DNA of 64,000 nucleotides from the NCBI GenBank assembly GCA_016722045.1, contig JADKGY010000006.1, forward strand, positions 558,001 to 622,000, read 5' to 3'. The position numbers were made by a program, and so were the translations under genes. Shown piece after piece: positions 55,344 to 63,540 of this stretch. Under the pieces are notes generated by a model. The model ran no database searches. It had not been told where the DNA came from and was given only the letters and a program-made list of their open reading frames with translations. The number at the start of each line of letters is the position of its first letter. Within the stretch, counting starts at the first letter, position 1. The DNA comes from Candidatus Opimibacter skivensis. GTDB taxonomy: Bacteria; Bacteroidota; Bacteroidia; Chitinophagales; Saprospiraceae.

Positions 55344-56482
55344 TTAAAAAACTCTTTCATCCGCTCAAAAAATCCCTTTTCAGTCTTGCTTGGTTGCGGT
55401 TTGAAATTTGGCGACAACTGTAACTTCTCCAGAATATGCTTTTCGTCGTCAGACAGTTTTCGTGGTGTCCATATATTGACATAGATCAATTGATCACCTT
55501 TTCCATAAGCCTGCACAGACGGTAGTCCTTTTCCATTCAGCCTGAATATTTTTCCACTCGTTGTTCCGGGGGGAATCTTGATTTTTACCGGTCCGCTTAG
55601 TGTAGGAATATCCACAGATGTACCAATGGCAGCATCGGGAAAACTGATATGTAATTCGTACACAAGATTATTGCCGTCACGTTTCAGATCGGCATGTGGC
55701 TTCACTTCGATAGCGATGAGCAAATCTCCTGCAGGTCCTCCTTTGATACCTGCATTTCCTTTTCCGCGCATTGAAAGTTGCATTCCATCCTCTACACCAG
55801 CCGGTATGTCAATATCGATGGTTTCTTCTTCGATAGTCCGCCCTTCTCCGCGACATTTAGGACAAGGCTCTACAACGATGGATCCTGTCCCGTGGCAGTT
55901 AGGACATTGTGTTGTCGTCTGCATCTGGCCGAGGAATGTACTTCTCACTTGTCTGACTACACCGGCACCACCGCATGTCTGACAATTTTTAACAGCACCA
56001 TCTTTTGCACCACTGCCTTTACAAGTGGTACACTTAATTCTCTTTTTAACCTTGATAGTTTTCTTTACGCCAGCTTCCACTTCTTCAAGTGTAAGGGTCA
56101 GCTTGATGCGAAGATTGCTTCCCTTTTGGCCGGTACTACGTTGTTGGGTGCGATTGCCAAAGAAAGATTCAAAAGGGCTGTCTGAAAAAACATCCCCAAA
56201 CTGACTGAAGATATCATCCATCGTCATGCCATCTGCCGTCTGAAAACCACTCTGTCCATTCATGCCTGCATGTCCAAATCGGTCATAACGGGCACGACTG
56301 TCCGGATCACTCAGCACCTCATAGGCTTCAGCGGCTTCTTTAAATTTTTCCTCCGCAGCTTTATTATCCGGATTGCGATCCGGGTGAAATTTCATTGCGA
56401 TCTTACGATAGGACTTTTTGATCACTATCTCATCAGCATCTTTTGGAACCTCGAGTATTTCGTAATAGTCACGTTTGCTCAT
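55340..56482 (-). CDS. dnaJ: Chaperone protein DnaJ
   Basis: The 380-residue protein has the J domain (YYEILEVPKDADEIVIKKSY, HPD at 33-35), a Gly/Phe-rich linker (SPFESFFGNRTQ) and four zinc-binding CxxCxGxG motifs (CTTCKGSG, CQTCGGAG, CPNCHGTG, CPKCRGEG). The C-terminal substrate-binding domains follow. It stimulates DnaK ATPase and delivers unfolded clients. grpE lies 9 bp upstream, so heat-shock genes head this operon. Confidence 0.97.
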   Translation of the reverse strand: MSKRDYYEILEVPKDADEIVIKKSYRKIAMKFHPDRNPDNKAAEEKFKEAAEAYEVLSDPDSRARYDRFGHAGMNGQSGFQTADGMTMDDIFSQFGDVFSDSPFESFFGNRTQQRSTGQKGSNLRIKLTLTLEEVEAGVKKTIKVKKRIKCTTCKGSGAKDGAVKNCQTCGGAGVVRQVRSTFLGQMQTTTQCPNCHGTGSIVVEPCPKCRGEGRTIEEETIDIDIPAGVEDGMQLSMRGKGNAGIKGGPAGDLLIAIEVKPHADLKRDGNNLVYELHISFPDAAIGTSVDIPTLSGPVKIKIPPGTTSGKIFRLNGKGLPSVQAYGKGDQLIYVNIWTPRKLSDDEKHILEKLQLSPNFKPQPSKTEKGFFERMKEFFN

Positions 56483-56491
56483 AAACTCTTA

Positions 56492-57085
56492 TTATTTACC
56501 GACGACAACCTTCGCGTGACGAATGATTTTATCGTTCAGCAAGTATCCTTTTTCAATGACATCAATAATTTTTCCTTTCATATTTTCACTTGGCGCAGGT
56601 ACTTCTGTAATCGCTTCATGTAATTCTGCATCAAATGTTTCCCCCTGACTATCCATGGGCTTTAAACCAGATGACTGAAGTATATTATTCAGGCGGTTGT
56701 ATACCAAACGAACTCCTTCACTAAAGTGCTCATCAGAAGATTCTTCTGCATGCTTTTTAGCTCTTTCAAAGTCATCCAGAACAGGAAGAAGAGAAACGAT
56801 CAAATCCTTTGAAGCAGAATTAAGCAACTCCAGACGCTCACGCATGGTCCTCTTCTTATAATTTTCAAATTCGGCCAGTAGGCGTAGATTTTTTTCTTTC
56901 AATTCTGCCACAGTAGCTTCGAGGACTGCTACAGCCCCATCCGACACATTTTCATCTGGATCAGGTTCTTCCGGATCATCCCTGAAGGATTTATTGAAAT
57001 CAAATAGCTTCTCATCCTCCGGATTTTCTGTAGGATGTTTATGATGCTTTTTGTGATGATTTGAATGTTCTGCAGTCATTATCAA
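56492..57085 (-). CDS. grpE: Nucleotide exchange factor GrpE
   Basis: The protein (197 residues; Met at residue 3 is an equally good start) has a His/Lys-rich N-terminus (SNHHKKHHKHPTENPED). A long coiled-coil comes next (AVLEATVAELKEKNLRLLAE, FENYKKRTMRERLEL). The beta domain has LLPVLDDFERAKKHA, YNRLNNILQSSGLKPMD and KGYLLNDKIIRHAKVVV. GrpE releases ADP from DnaK. The His-rich start is unusual and could bind metal. It heads the operon grpE-dnaJ-gldH-pabB-pabC. Confidence 0.95.
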   Translation of the reverse strand: MIMTAEHSNHHKKHHKHPTENPEDEKLFDFNKSFRDDPEEPDPDENVSDGAVAVLEATVAELKEKNLRLLAEFENYKKRTMRERLELLNSASKDLIVSLLPVLDDFERAKKHAEESSDEHFSEGVRLVYNRLNNILQSSGLKPMDSQGETFDAELHEAITEVPAPSENMKGKIIDVIEKGYLLNDKIIRHAKVVVGK

Positions 57086-57232
57086 TTTATTAAAACAGGC
57101 CTATAGCCCAGAATTTTAGTGAATGGTCATAAAGGGCAAAAGTACTGCCATATGCCTTAATTGTGCCAATTTGACAGCAGAAGTCAGGATTATCGTCTCA
57201 TGAGGCAGATTCCCACCTGAAAAGACAGGATT

Positions 57233-57784
57233 TTAATCATTTTTCCCGTCAAGCGGTTCTTTCAATTTTGAGTGTAATAGCTTGACTATTTGATGCATAG
57301 GGAGATCAACACCGATGATGACGCCCTGAGGATTGATCAGAAAGGTAGTTGGAAGTTGTTTTACCCCATAAGCTTTAACTATAGGGGAATTAAACAAATT
57401 CAAGGCTACTAAATGGTAAGGCCAGTTCAATTGATCTTGTTGAATTATCCTTTGCCAGCTTCGATCGTTGTTTTCAACAGCCACACTTACCATTTCAAAA
57501 TCACTCCCGTCTTTAAACGCTTTCCCATGAAACTGTTTATACAATTCAACCAGTGCAGGATGTGATTGAAGACACGGACCACACCAGGTTCCCCAAAAAT
57601 CGAGTAGCACATACCTTCCTTTCAGATCAGCCAATGAAAAACTTGTTCCATCCCCAAGCTTGTCAACGAACTCAAATGCCTTTTGCCCCTGTACCAGCCC
57701 GGGCTTCAGATAATAAGAGCGACCCAAATAATACCCGACAATTAACAATAAACTGATACCTATCGTCCAAATCATACTCTTCAT
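57233..57784 (-). CDS. TlpA-like thioredoxin, membrane-anchored
   Basis: The 183-residue protein has an N-terminal anchor (IWTIGISLLLIVGYYLG) and a periplasmic thioredoxin domain of the TlpA/ResA type: LLDFWGTWCGPCLQSHPALV (CGPC active site at 68-71) and VKQLPTTFLINPQGVIIG (cis-Pro loop). It probably reduces disulfides in exported proteins or cytochrome haem-binding cysteines. It stands alone between grpE and the divergent flavin reductase. Confidence 0.9.
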   Translation of the reverse strand: MKSMIWTIGISLLLIVGYYLGRSYYLKPGLVQGQKAFEFVDKLGDGTSFSLADLKGRYVLLDFWGTWCGPCLQSHPALVELYKQFHGKAFKDGSDFEMVSVAVENNDRSWQRIIQQDQLNWPYHLVALNLFNSPIVKAYGVKQLPTTFLINPQGVIIGVDLPMHQIVKLLHSKLKEPLDGKND

Positions 57785-57891
57785 GTGTTAGGCTAACAGA
57801 TTTAATGCAAAAATGATCAAAAAAATGCAGGGAGCATGGAGCAAGGGGCAGGGCATATAATACCTTGCATGAAAAATCAAAAGAAATGGAA

Positions 57892-58830
57892 ATGCTCACG
57901 ATTGATCCGCATGATGTTGTACAGAAAGATCTGCATCAATTTATTCTAGGTAGTGTGGCGCCACGGCCAATCGCTTTTGTCAGCACAATAGATGAAGAAG
58001 GAAGGCAAAATCTTGCCCCATATAGTTTTTTCAATGCGTTCAGTTCCAATCCGCCAATTGTTGTTTTTTCAAGCAATCGGAGAGGGAGTAATAACACGAC
58101 AAAAGACACACTTGACAATATCCGAATATCTGGTGAGTGTGTCATCAATGCCGTCAACTATGCTATGGTCAGACAAATGGCGGTTGCTTCTGTTGATTTT
58201 CCAAAAGGTGTAAGTGAATTTGTAAAAACCGGATTAACACCTATTCCTTCTGATCTTGTAGCTCCTCCGCGCGTAGCAGAATCGCCATCACAAATGGAAT
58301 GCAAAGTGAAAGACATCATCACCCTCGGTGATAAAGGTGGTGCAGGTCATCTCATCATTTGTGAAATTGTACGCATGCATATTTCGAAAGATGTACTCGG
58401 TGAACGTAACAGGATCGATCCGCATAAAATGGATCTGATGGGTCGAATGGGTCGGGCATTCTATGTAAGATGCAGCGGCCCGGCTATTCATACTATTGTG
58501 CAGGAATTTCTACCGGTCACGATTGGTTATGACAATCTTCCTTCGTCTATAAAAAATAGCCTTGTTCTGACAGGCAATGACCTTGGAAAATTAGCAGGCA
58601 GAGTCAGCCTCCCAACAAAAGAAGAAATTGACGCCGTAGCTGAGCTGCCGGAAGTTAAAGTGGCACTGTCACAAACAAATAAGGACACAGCAGTGCATTA
58701 TCTCGCAAAAACGTTTCTGGATCGGGATGAGGTGGCAACAGGCTTCAGCATACTTATGCTGGATACATCAATTAATACCGTATACCCACATCGGTGGAAT
58801 GTTCTTCATGACAAAAGCGACCTTTCGTAA
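57892..58830 (+). CDS. Flavin reductase-like FMN-binding protein
   Basis: I favour ATG 57892 (MLTIDPHDVVQKDLHQF); Mets at 57886 and 57865 are possible. The roughly 312-residue protein has ILGSVAPRPIAFVSTIDEEG and QNLAPYSFFNAFSSNPPIVV, the FMN-binding split barrel of the flavin reductase family. Later SGECVINAVNYAMVRQM and GHLIICEIVRMHI continue the fold. It probably binds FMN and reduces flavin with NAD(P)H or acts as an oxidoreductase; the substrate is not clear. Its last 63 bases overlap the convergent methyltransferase gene. Confidence 0.85.
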   Translation: MLTIDPHDVVQKDLHQFILGSVAPRPIAFVSTIDEEGRQNLAPYSFFNAFSSNPPIVVFSSNRRGSNNTTKDTLDNIRISGECVINAVNYAMVRQMAVASVDFPKGVSEFVKTGLTPIPSDLVAPPRVAESPSQMECKVKDIITLGDKGGAGHLIICEIVRMHISKDVLGERNRIDPHKMDLMGRMGRAFYVRCSGPAIHTIVQEFLPVTIGYDNLPSSIKNSLVLTGNDLGKLAGRVSLPTKEEIDAVAELPEVKVALSQTNKDTAVHYLAKTFLDRDEVATGFSILMLDTSINTVYPHRWNVLHDKSDLS

Positions 58831-59376
58831 ATTGATTCCTTTATAAACCATTTTCATGATCGGTGGCATGTAGGTGAAGAATCTGAAAATAGCGCCTTTA
58901 TCGGTCTGGTGTTGTATCGAATCAAAAATCAATTGATTGAGATTTTTTCCCAAAAATGGCAACCCGGAAATGATAAGATCTGCTTTCGGCAATTTCATTT
59001 CTTGGAGAATGTCTTCAAACAAATGTGCACTGGCATGGATGACCTGAACACGGTTTCCAAATTTTTTCCGTAACAATTCCACATAAGAGCTTTCAAGTTC
59101 GAAAAGGACAACTTTTGCATTCGGCTTACATCTGGCAAGGATTTCCCTTGTAAAAGTTCCGTTACCTGGCCCGAGTTCAACGATTGTATTGACTTTATTC
59201 CAATCAATTCCTTCCATCATAGCGCCACTGGCTATTTTGGAACTGGGGACAACGGAAGCGTTTCGAACTGGATTTTTAAGAAAATTGAATAGGAAAAGAG
59301 CACGTTCTTTCCACACGTTACGAACATTCATATCTATTGTGACCTCAGGCATAACCTGCTGTATTAAGTTTTCCAT
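58768..59376 (-). CDS. SAM-dependent methyltransferase, phospholipid N-methyltransferase-like
   Basis: The 202-residue protein has FLKNPVRNASVVPSSKIASG, then VELGPGNGTFTREIL (SAM-binding motif I), KVVLFELESSYVELLRKKF (motif II acidic) and KADLIISGLPFLGKNLNQ. The PSS-K-A block before motif I is shared with PmtA-type phosphatidylethanolamine N-methyltransferases and with rRNA adenine dimethylases. Substrate is uncertain. The gene overlaps the convergent flavin reductase at their 3' ends by 63 bp. Confidence 0.75.
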   Translation of the reverse strand: MENLIQQVMPEVTIDMNVRNVWKERALFLFNFLKNPVRNASVVPSSKIASGAMMEGIDWNKVNTIVELGPGNGTFTREILARCKPNAKVVLFELESSYVELLRKKFGNRVQVIHASAHLFEDILQEMKLPKADLIISGLPFLGKNLNQLIFDSIQHQTDKGAIFRFFTYMPPIMKMVYKGINLRKVAFVMKNIPPMWVYGIN

Positions 59377-59421
59377 ACAAAGATTGTATTCTAGACTGCA
59401 AAATTAACCCGAAGAACCGGA

Positions 59422-60834
59422 TTAGTCCTTTTTCCACGGAAAATGGTAAACCGTGTCTGAGCGATCACCTATCTTTTTAAAACCATGAAATCCGAAATAA
59501 TCACGCTGCGCCTGGATGAGATTTGCAGAGGGATAACGAAGGGATGCTCCTGAAATGTATTGTGAGGCAGCCACAAGACAAGGCGTAAAAAGAGTTTCAG
59601 AAGAAGCTACATGATTGATCCGGCGCAGGCTTGACCATCCGGATACAATGATCCCTTTGATGTATGGATGTAGTATAAGTTCATCATTCCATGTGGCCCA
59701 CAGAGATGTAAACTGATTCATCATCGCACTACGGATGATACATCCATTTGTCCATACAGCAGATAATTGCGAAAGATTGATTTCCCATCCATATTGTGCT
59801 GATGCTGCCCGTATGATCGCAAAACCTTCATGATAATTGATGAGGCGGGACACCTGGTAAGCATTGAACAGATCGGTCGTGCCTAGTGATGCATCTTTTT
59901 TGTTTTGTTTTCGGGTGATGTCGTCCAGATGTATCCTGATATGGCGTTGGCCTGATAAATATCGTGCATGAAGGGCCGCTGTAATCATCATCGCAGGGAC
60001 ACCAAATGACGCTGCCGCCTGTACTGCCCAAGCACCTGTTCCTTTATTGCCGGCACTATCGAGAATTGAATCAATGACCCATTGATCGTCTTCTTTTTCG
60101 CGCAAAATATTTAGGGTGATATCGACGAGATAACTTGCAGCTTCAGTGTTTGTCCATCCTTTGAATACTTCCGCGATGTGATCCGGTGTCAGTCCAACAG
60201 CCCATCGTAGTACAGAATACACTTCTGACAACAATTGCATTTCAGCGTACTCAATTCCATTGTGGACCATTTTAGCAAAATGACCTGCGCCACCAGGCCC
60301 TATATATGCGCAGCATGGCTCGCCATTAAGATCCAAGGCAGCAATACTTTTCAAAATGGGAGCAACAATTTCATAACCCTCAAGACTTCCTCCAGGCATT
60401 ATAGATGGACCATTTAATGCACCTTCCACACCACCAGATATGCCGCATCCCAGATAATGAATGCCCATATGTCTCAATATATTTTCACGTTCGACCGTAT
60501 CCAGATAATGTGCATTGCCTCCATCCATCAACACATCACCCTTGCTCATCAACGGAACCAATGAACTGATCATTTCACCCGTAGCGGCTCCTGCATTAAC
60601 CATCAGGATGATGATCCTTGGTGTATCCAGACTTTCGACAAATGAGGTGAGATCATCAAACCCCCTGGCACTTTTGAGCTCTTCGTAAGTATCAATGGCT
60701 CGTAAAGCTACACGCTCTTCAACGCCTTCGAGATGCCGGTTGAACAGGGACAGCGCATACCCATTCCTTCCCAGGTTTCTGCTCAAACCGGTGCCCATGA
60801 TACCAAGGCCGACGACTCCTAACTGTGACTTCAT
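59422..60834 (-). CDS. gnd: 6-Phosphogluconate dehydrogenase, decarboxylating
   Basis: The 470-residue protein has the Rossmann motif GLGIMGTGL (9-17), DGGNAHYLDT, GISGGVEGALNGPSIMPGG, and GHFAKMVHNGIEYAEMQL with the catalytic Lys. The C-terminal helical domain contains GTGAWAVQAA and the terminal YFGFHGFKK. Length equals the usual long-form enzyme. It makes ribulose-5-phosphate and NADPH in the pentose phosphate pathway. No zwf or pgl gene lies within the window. Confidence 0.95.
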   Translation of the reverse strand: MKSQLGVVGLGIMGTGLSRNLGRNGYALSLFNRHLEGVEERVALRAIDTYEELKSARGFDDLTSFVESLDTPRIIILMVNAGAATGEMISSLVPLMSKGDVLMDGGNAHYLDTVERENILRHMGIHYLGCGISGGVEGALNGPSIMPGGSLEGYEIVAPILKSIAALDLNGEPCCAYIGPGGAGHFAKMVHNGIEYAEMQLLSEVYSVLRWAVGLTPDHIAEVFKGWTNTEAASYLVDITLNILREKEDDQWVIDSILDSAGNKGTGAWAVQAAASFGVPAMMITAALHARYLSGQRHIRIHLDDITRKQNKKDASLGTTDLFNAYQVSRLINYHEGFAIIRAASAQYGWEINLSQLSAVWTNGCIIRSAMMNQFTSLWATWNDELILHPYIKGIIVSGWSSLRRINHVASSETLFTPCLVAASQYISGASLRYPSANLIQAQRDYFGFHGFKKIGDRSDTVYHFPWKKD

Positions 60835-60949
60835 TTTGCTGTTGTAAATAAGAAAGAATTCTTCACTCTGATCGATGTCTTTGAATAATGAAGATAAGGT
60901 TTTCTTTTACTGATATAATTTCGAATTAGTTCCCAATATCGAAATTCAA

Positions 60950-61023
60950 GAGCTCCATTGGAGCGATATATCTGTAACCTGAGAGACAAAATAAATTTCC
61001 GGAGCCCCATCGGGGCGATATCT
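60950..61023. repeat. Two hairpin-forming repeat copies with covarying stems
   Basis: GAGCTCCATTGGAGCGATAT at 60950 and GAGCCCCATCGGGGCGATAT at 61002 are the same 20-bp unit. Each folds with a 5-bp stem (GCTCC/GGAGC and GCCCC/GGGGC), and changes on both sides keep pairing intact. They lie upstream of gnd. Confidence 0.75.
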
Positions 61024-61036
61024 AAAGAACTAGTCC

Positions 61037-61387
61037 TTACCTCGGAACAAAAATCATATTCCCCTTATCCTCCGTCAGCACAAGACAACAATACTGAGGA
61101 CGCGATCCGGTGATTTTCGCTTTTATTTCATCCACCTGCTCAATCGTCACAAGGCCTTTGATATAAAACTCCTCAAGCGTTGAAATATTAACTGACCAAT
61201 CTCCTATGATCTGATGCCTGTCTGCAATGAGTATTCCGACTGTCACTTCCTGGATATGAAAAATAAACACAGGATACTTTGAAACCCCTTCATTGATGAC
61301 CCCTTCAAAAGCTTCTGTCATCAGTGCATGATAGAATTTCACATCAACAGCAAATTTTTCAATAAATGAATCTGAAGGCTGTGTCAT
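61037..61387 (-). CDS. Conserved small hypothetical protein
   Basis: I start at ATG 61387 (MTQPSDSFIEKFAVDVKFYH), which overlaps the rlmD stop as ATGA. The 116-residue protein reads KFYHALMTEAFEGVINEGVS, KYPVFIFHIQEVTVGIL and STLEEFYIKGLV. No catalytic motif or membrane segment is visible. It is probably translationally coupled to rlmD, which suggests but does not prove a related role. I do not recognise a named family. Confidence 0.7.
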   Translation of the reverse strand: MTQPSDSFIEKFAVDVKFYHALMTEAFEGVINEGVSKYPVFIFHIQEVTVGILIADRHQIIGDWSVNISTLEEFYIKGLVTIEQVDEIKAKITGSRPQYCCLVLTEDKGNMIFVPR

Positions 61388-62799
61388 TTGTGTCTGAGTA
61401 ATGCAACACATTCGATGTGATGCGTATGAGGGAACATATCAACAGGTATGGCTGAAACTAATGCGTAATCATCGCTCAACATTTTCAGATCTCTGGCTTG
61501 CGTAGCAGGATTACAACTAACATACACGATGCGGTCCGGAGCTGCTGCCAGCAGATGCGGTATGACATTCGGATGCATACCTACACGAGGTGGGTCTGTA
61601 ATGATGACATCTGGTTTTCCGTACTTCGCTATAAATCCCGGATCTAATATCATCTCTACCTGGCCTGTTACAAAGTGTGTATTTGTGAATCCATTTAGTT
61701 CAGCATTAGCATGCGCATCAATGATAGCTTCATTGATTTGTTCAATACCGACTACCTGTTTGCATTGATCAGCCATGAAAATACCAAGACTGCCTACACC
61801 ACAATAAAGATCGTACACATTGTCATCCGGCTGTAATGCTGCCAATTCTTTCGCAAGACTATATAGATTAAAGGCCTGTGCACTGTTCGTTTGGAAAAAT
61901 GATTTTGGTCCGATTTTAAATTTCGTATTTCCCAATTGCTCAATCAATCCTGTATCTCCATATTCGTGCACAAGTGTGAGATCATGAAGCGAGTCGTTGA
62001 CTTTGTGATTGAAACATGAGTAGATCGAAACAATCTGTGGAAAATTGTTTTTAAGTCCATTGACTAATAAGTTGATTCTTTCTTTTTCATCTTCTCCAAC
62101 CACCAGTACTATCATAACATCTCCGGCGAGATTATTCCGGACGATGATGTTGCGGATAAAACCACTTTTATGTCGCAGACTCTGAAAGGCCCAGTTATTC
62201 TCAATGCACATATTTTTTACAAAGTGCCTGATATCATTAGACGGATCAGCCTGCAGATAACAATGATCGATATCAAGAACTTTATCAAAAGCACCGACGA
62301 GATGAAACCCTATTCCGTTTTTATCGAATATTTCATCCTGGTGACTCAACTCTTCTTCAGTCAGCCATCTCCTATCCGATGCAGTGAATTCAAGTTTATT
62401 GCGATAATAAGTTTGTGATGGAGCTTTGACGATCGGCTTGATCAATGAAGTATCCAGTCCGCCGATACGCTGAAACGCATCAAGTACTTTTTTTTCTTTG
62501 AAACGCACCTGGGCATCGTAGGCCATATGCTGCCACTTGCATCCTCCGCAAACACCAAAATGAGAGCAAAAAGGTTCTACCCTATCTGGTGAAAAAGTAG
62601 TCACTGAAGAAACCTTCGTGATATACATTCCTTTCCGTTTTTCAAGTGCCACCACATCAACCTTGTCGCCTGGAACAGCCCCTCTGACCTGGATGATAAG
62701 CCCGTCTTCACAGCGTCCTATGGCTAATCCTTCGTCAGCGGTATCAATGATATCAACTCCCTCAAATATCTTCCTTGGCTTTCGATCCGGTCTTGACAT
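61384..62799 (-). CDS. 23S rRNA (uracil-C5)-methyltransferase RlmD/RumA family
   Basis: I start at ATG 62799 (MSRPDRKPRKIFEGVDI). The open frame continues 61 codons upstream, but that part is only translated G/A-rich minisatellite. The 471-residue protein has an N-terminal TRAM-like domain and the iron-sulfur cysteines in PFCSHFGVCGGCKWQ (78, 84, 87). The C-terminal SAM domain has DLYCGVGSLGIF, DPPRVGMHP and the catalytic Cys near 429 in VSCNPATQ. Members methylate a uracil C5 in 23S rRNA (or in tRNA in related enzymes). Which position is modified is inferred, not shown. Confidence 0.9.
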   Translation of the reverse strand: MSRPDRKPRKIFEGVDIIDTADEGLAIGRCEDGLIIQVRGAVPGDKVDVVALEKRKGMYITKVSSVTTFSPDRVEPFCSHFGVCGGCKWQHMAYDAQVRFKEKKVLDAFQRIGGLDTSLIKPIVKAPSQTYYRNKLEFTASDRRWLTEEELSHQDEIFDKNGIGFHLVGAFDKVLDIDHCYLQADPSNDIRHFVKNMCIENNWAFQSLRHKSGFIRNIIVRNNLAGDVMIVLVVGEDEKERINLLVNGLKNNFPQIVSIYSCFNHKVNDSLHDLTLVHEYGDTGLIEQLGNTKFKIGPKSFFQTNSAQAFNLYSLAKELAALQPDDNVYDLYCGVGSLGIFMADQCKQVVGIEQINEAIIDAHANAELNGFTNTHFVTGQVEMILDPGFIAKYGKPDVIITDPPRVGMHPNVIPHLLAAAPDRIVYVSCNPATQARDLKMLSDDYALVSAIPVDMFPHTHHIECVALLRHK

Positions 62800-62808
62800 T
62801 CGGCAAAG

Positions 62809-62934
62809 GTAAGAAAGGAGGAAGAGGCAGAAGGGCGGAAAAGGCAGAAAGGGCGGAAGAGGCGGAAAAGGTAGAAAAGGCAGAAAGGGCGGAAAAGGGG
62901 CAGAAAAGGCTGAAAAGGCAGAAAGGGCGGAAAT
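62809..62934 (+). repeat. G/A-rich minisatellite upstream of the four-helix-bundle gene
   Basis: About 13 units of AGGCGGAAA / AGGCAGAAA type fill the space between the divergent rlmD and four-helix-bundle genes. The inverse array at 63391-63540 sits on the far side of the latter gene, so the gene is bracketed by inverted arrays. Confidence 0.85.
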
Positions 62935-63000
62935 TTTTATTTGTGATAAAAATAAATTAGAAAAACGGTCATGTTTCTGCATTTCGGGACATATACTATT

Positions 63001-63378
63001 ATGGAAAATGAATATGACTCTTTTGAAGATTTATGGATCTGGCAGGAAGCTATGCAGATTTGCTATGAGATTTATGACTGCATGAAAAATTGTCGGGATT
63101 TCAAACTGAGAGACCAGATTTGTGATAGTTCAGTTTCCATACCATCAAATATTGCCGAAGGTTTTGAATTGAATACCGATCGAGCTTTTATCCGACATCT
63201 CTATATTTCAAAAGGCTCAGGAGGTGAACTCAGGACACAATTGTATGTAGCTATCAGGCAGAATTATATTCCTGAAATAAAAGGACAACAACTTGTCAAC
63301 CGAATTAAAAGATTATGTGCAGGAATACAAAACTTCATCACTGCAAGAAAAAACAATAGCCATCGAAAACCAACATAA
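63001..63378 (+). CDS. Four helix bundle protein (23S rRNA intervening-sequence type)
   Basis: I start at ATG 63001 (MENEYDSFEDLWIWQEAMQI). The 125-residue protein reads FEDLWIWQEAMQICYEIYD, FKLRDQICDSSVSIPSNIAE, GFELNTDRAFIRHLYISKGS and GGELRTQLYVA. This is the four-helix-bundle family that includes proteins encoded in 23S rRNA intervening sequences. Members form pentameric bundles and may bind nucleic acid; function is not established. The gene is enclosed by inverted minisatellite arrays. Confidence 0.9.
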   Translation: MENEYDSFEDLWIWQEAMQICYEIYDCMKNCRDFKLRDQICDSSVSIPSNIAEGFELNTDRAFIRHLYISKGSGGELRTQLYVAIRQNYIPEIKGQQLVNRIKRLCAGIQNFITARKNNSHRKPT

Positions 63379-63390
63379 ATTTATTTTCCT

Positions 63391-63540
63391 CTGCTACCCT
63401 TTTCGGCCCTTCCGCCATTTCCGCCATATCCCTTTCCGCCGCTTCAGCCCTTTCTGCCCCTTCCGCCTCTTCTACCCTCCTTCTTTTCTGCCCCTTCCGC
63501 CTCTTCTGCCTTTTCCGCCCCTTCTACCTCTACTTCCCTT
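63391..63540 (-). repeat. C/T-rich minisatellite after the four-helix-bundle gene
   Basis: About 16 units of TTCCGCCxx / CTTCTGCC type form the inverse complement of the 62809 array. The array ends at the stop codon of the next minus-strand gene. Confidence 0.85.

Noticed and set aside
62800..62982. 61-codon N-terminal extension of the RlmD-type protein (Pro/Phe/Leu-rich)
   Set aside because: It is translated minisatellite; the family start is at MSRPDRKPRK (62799).
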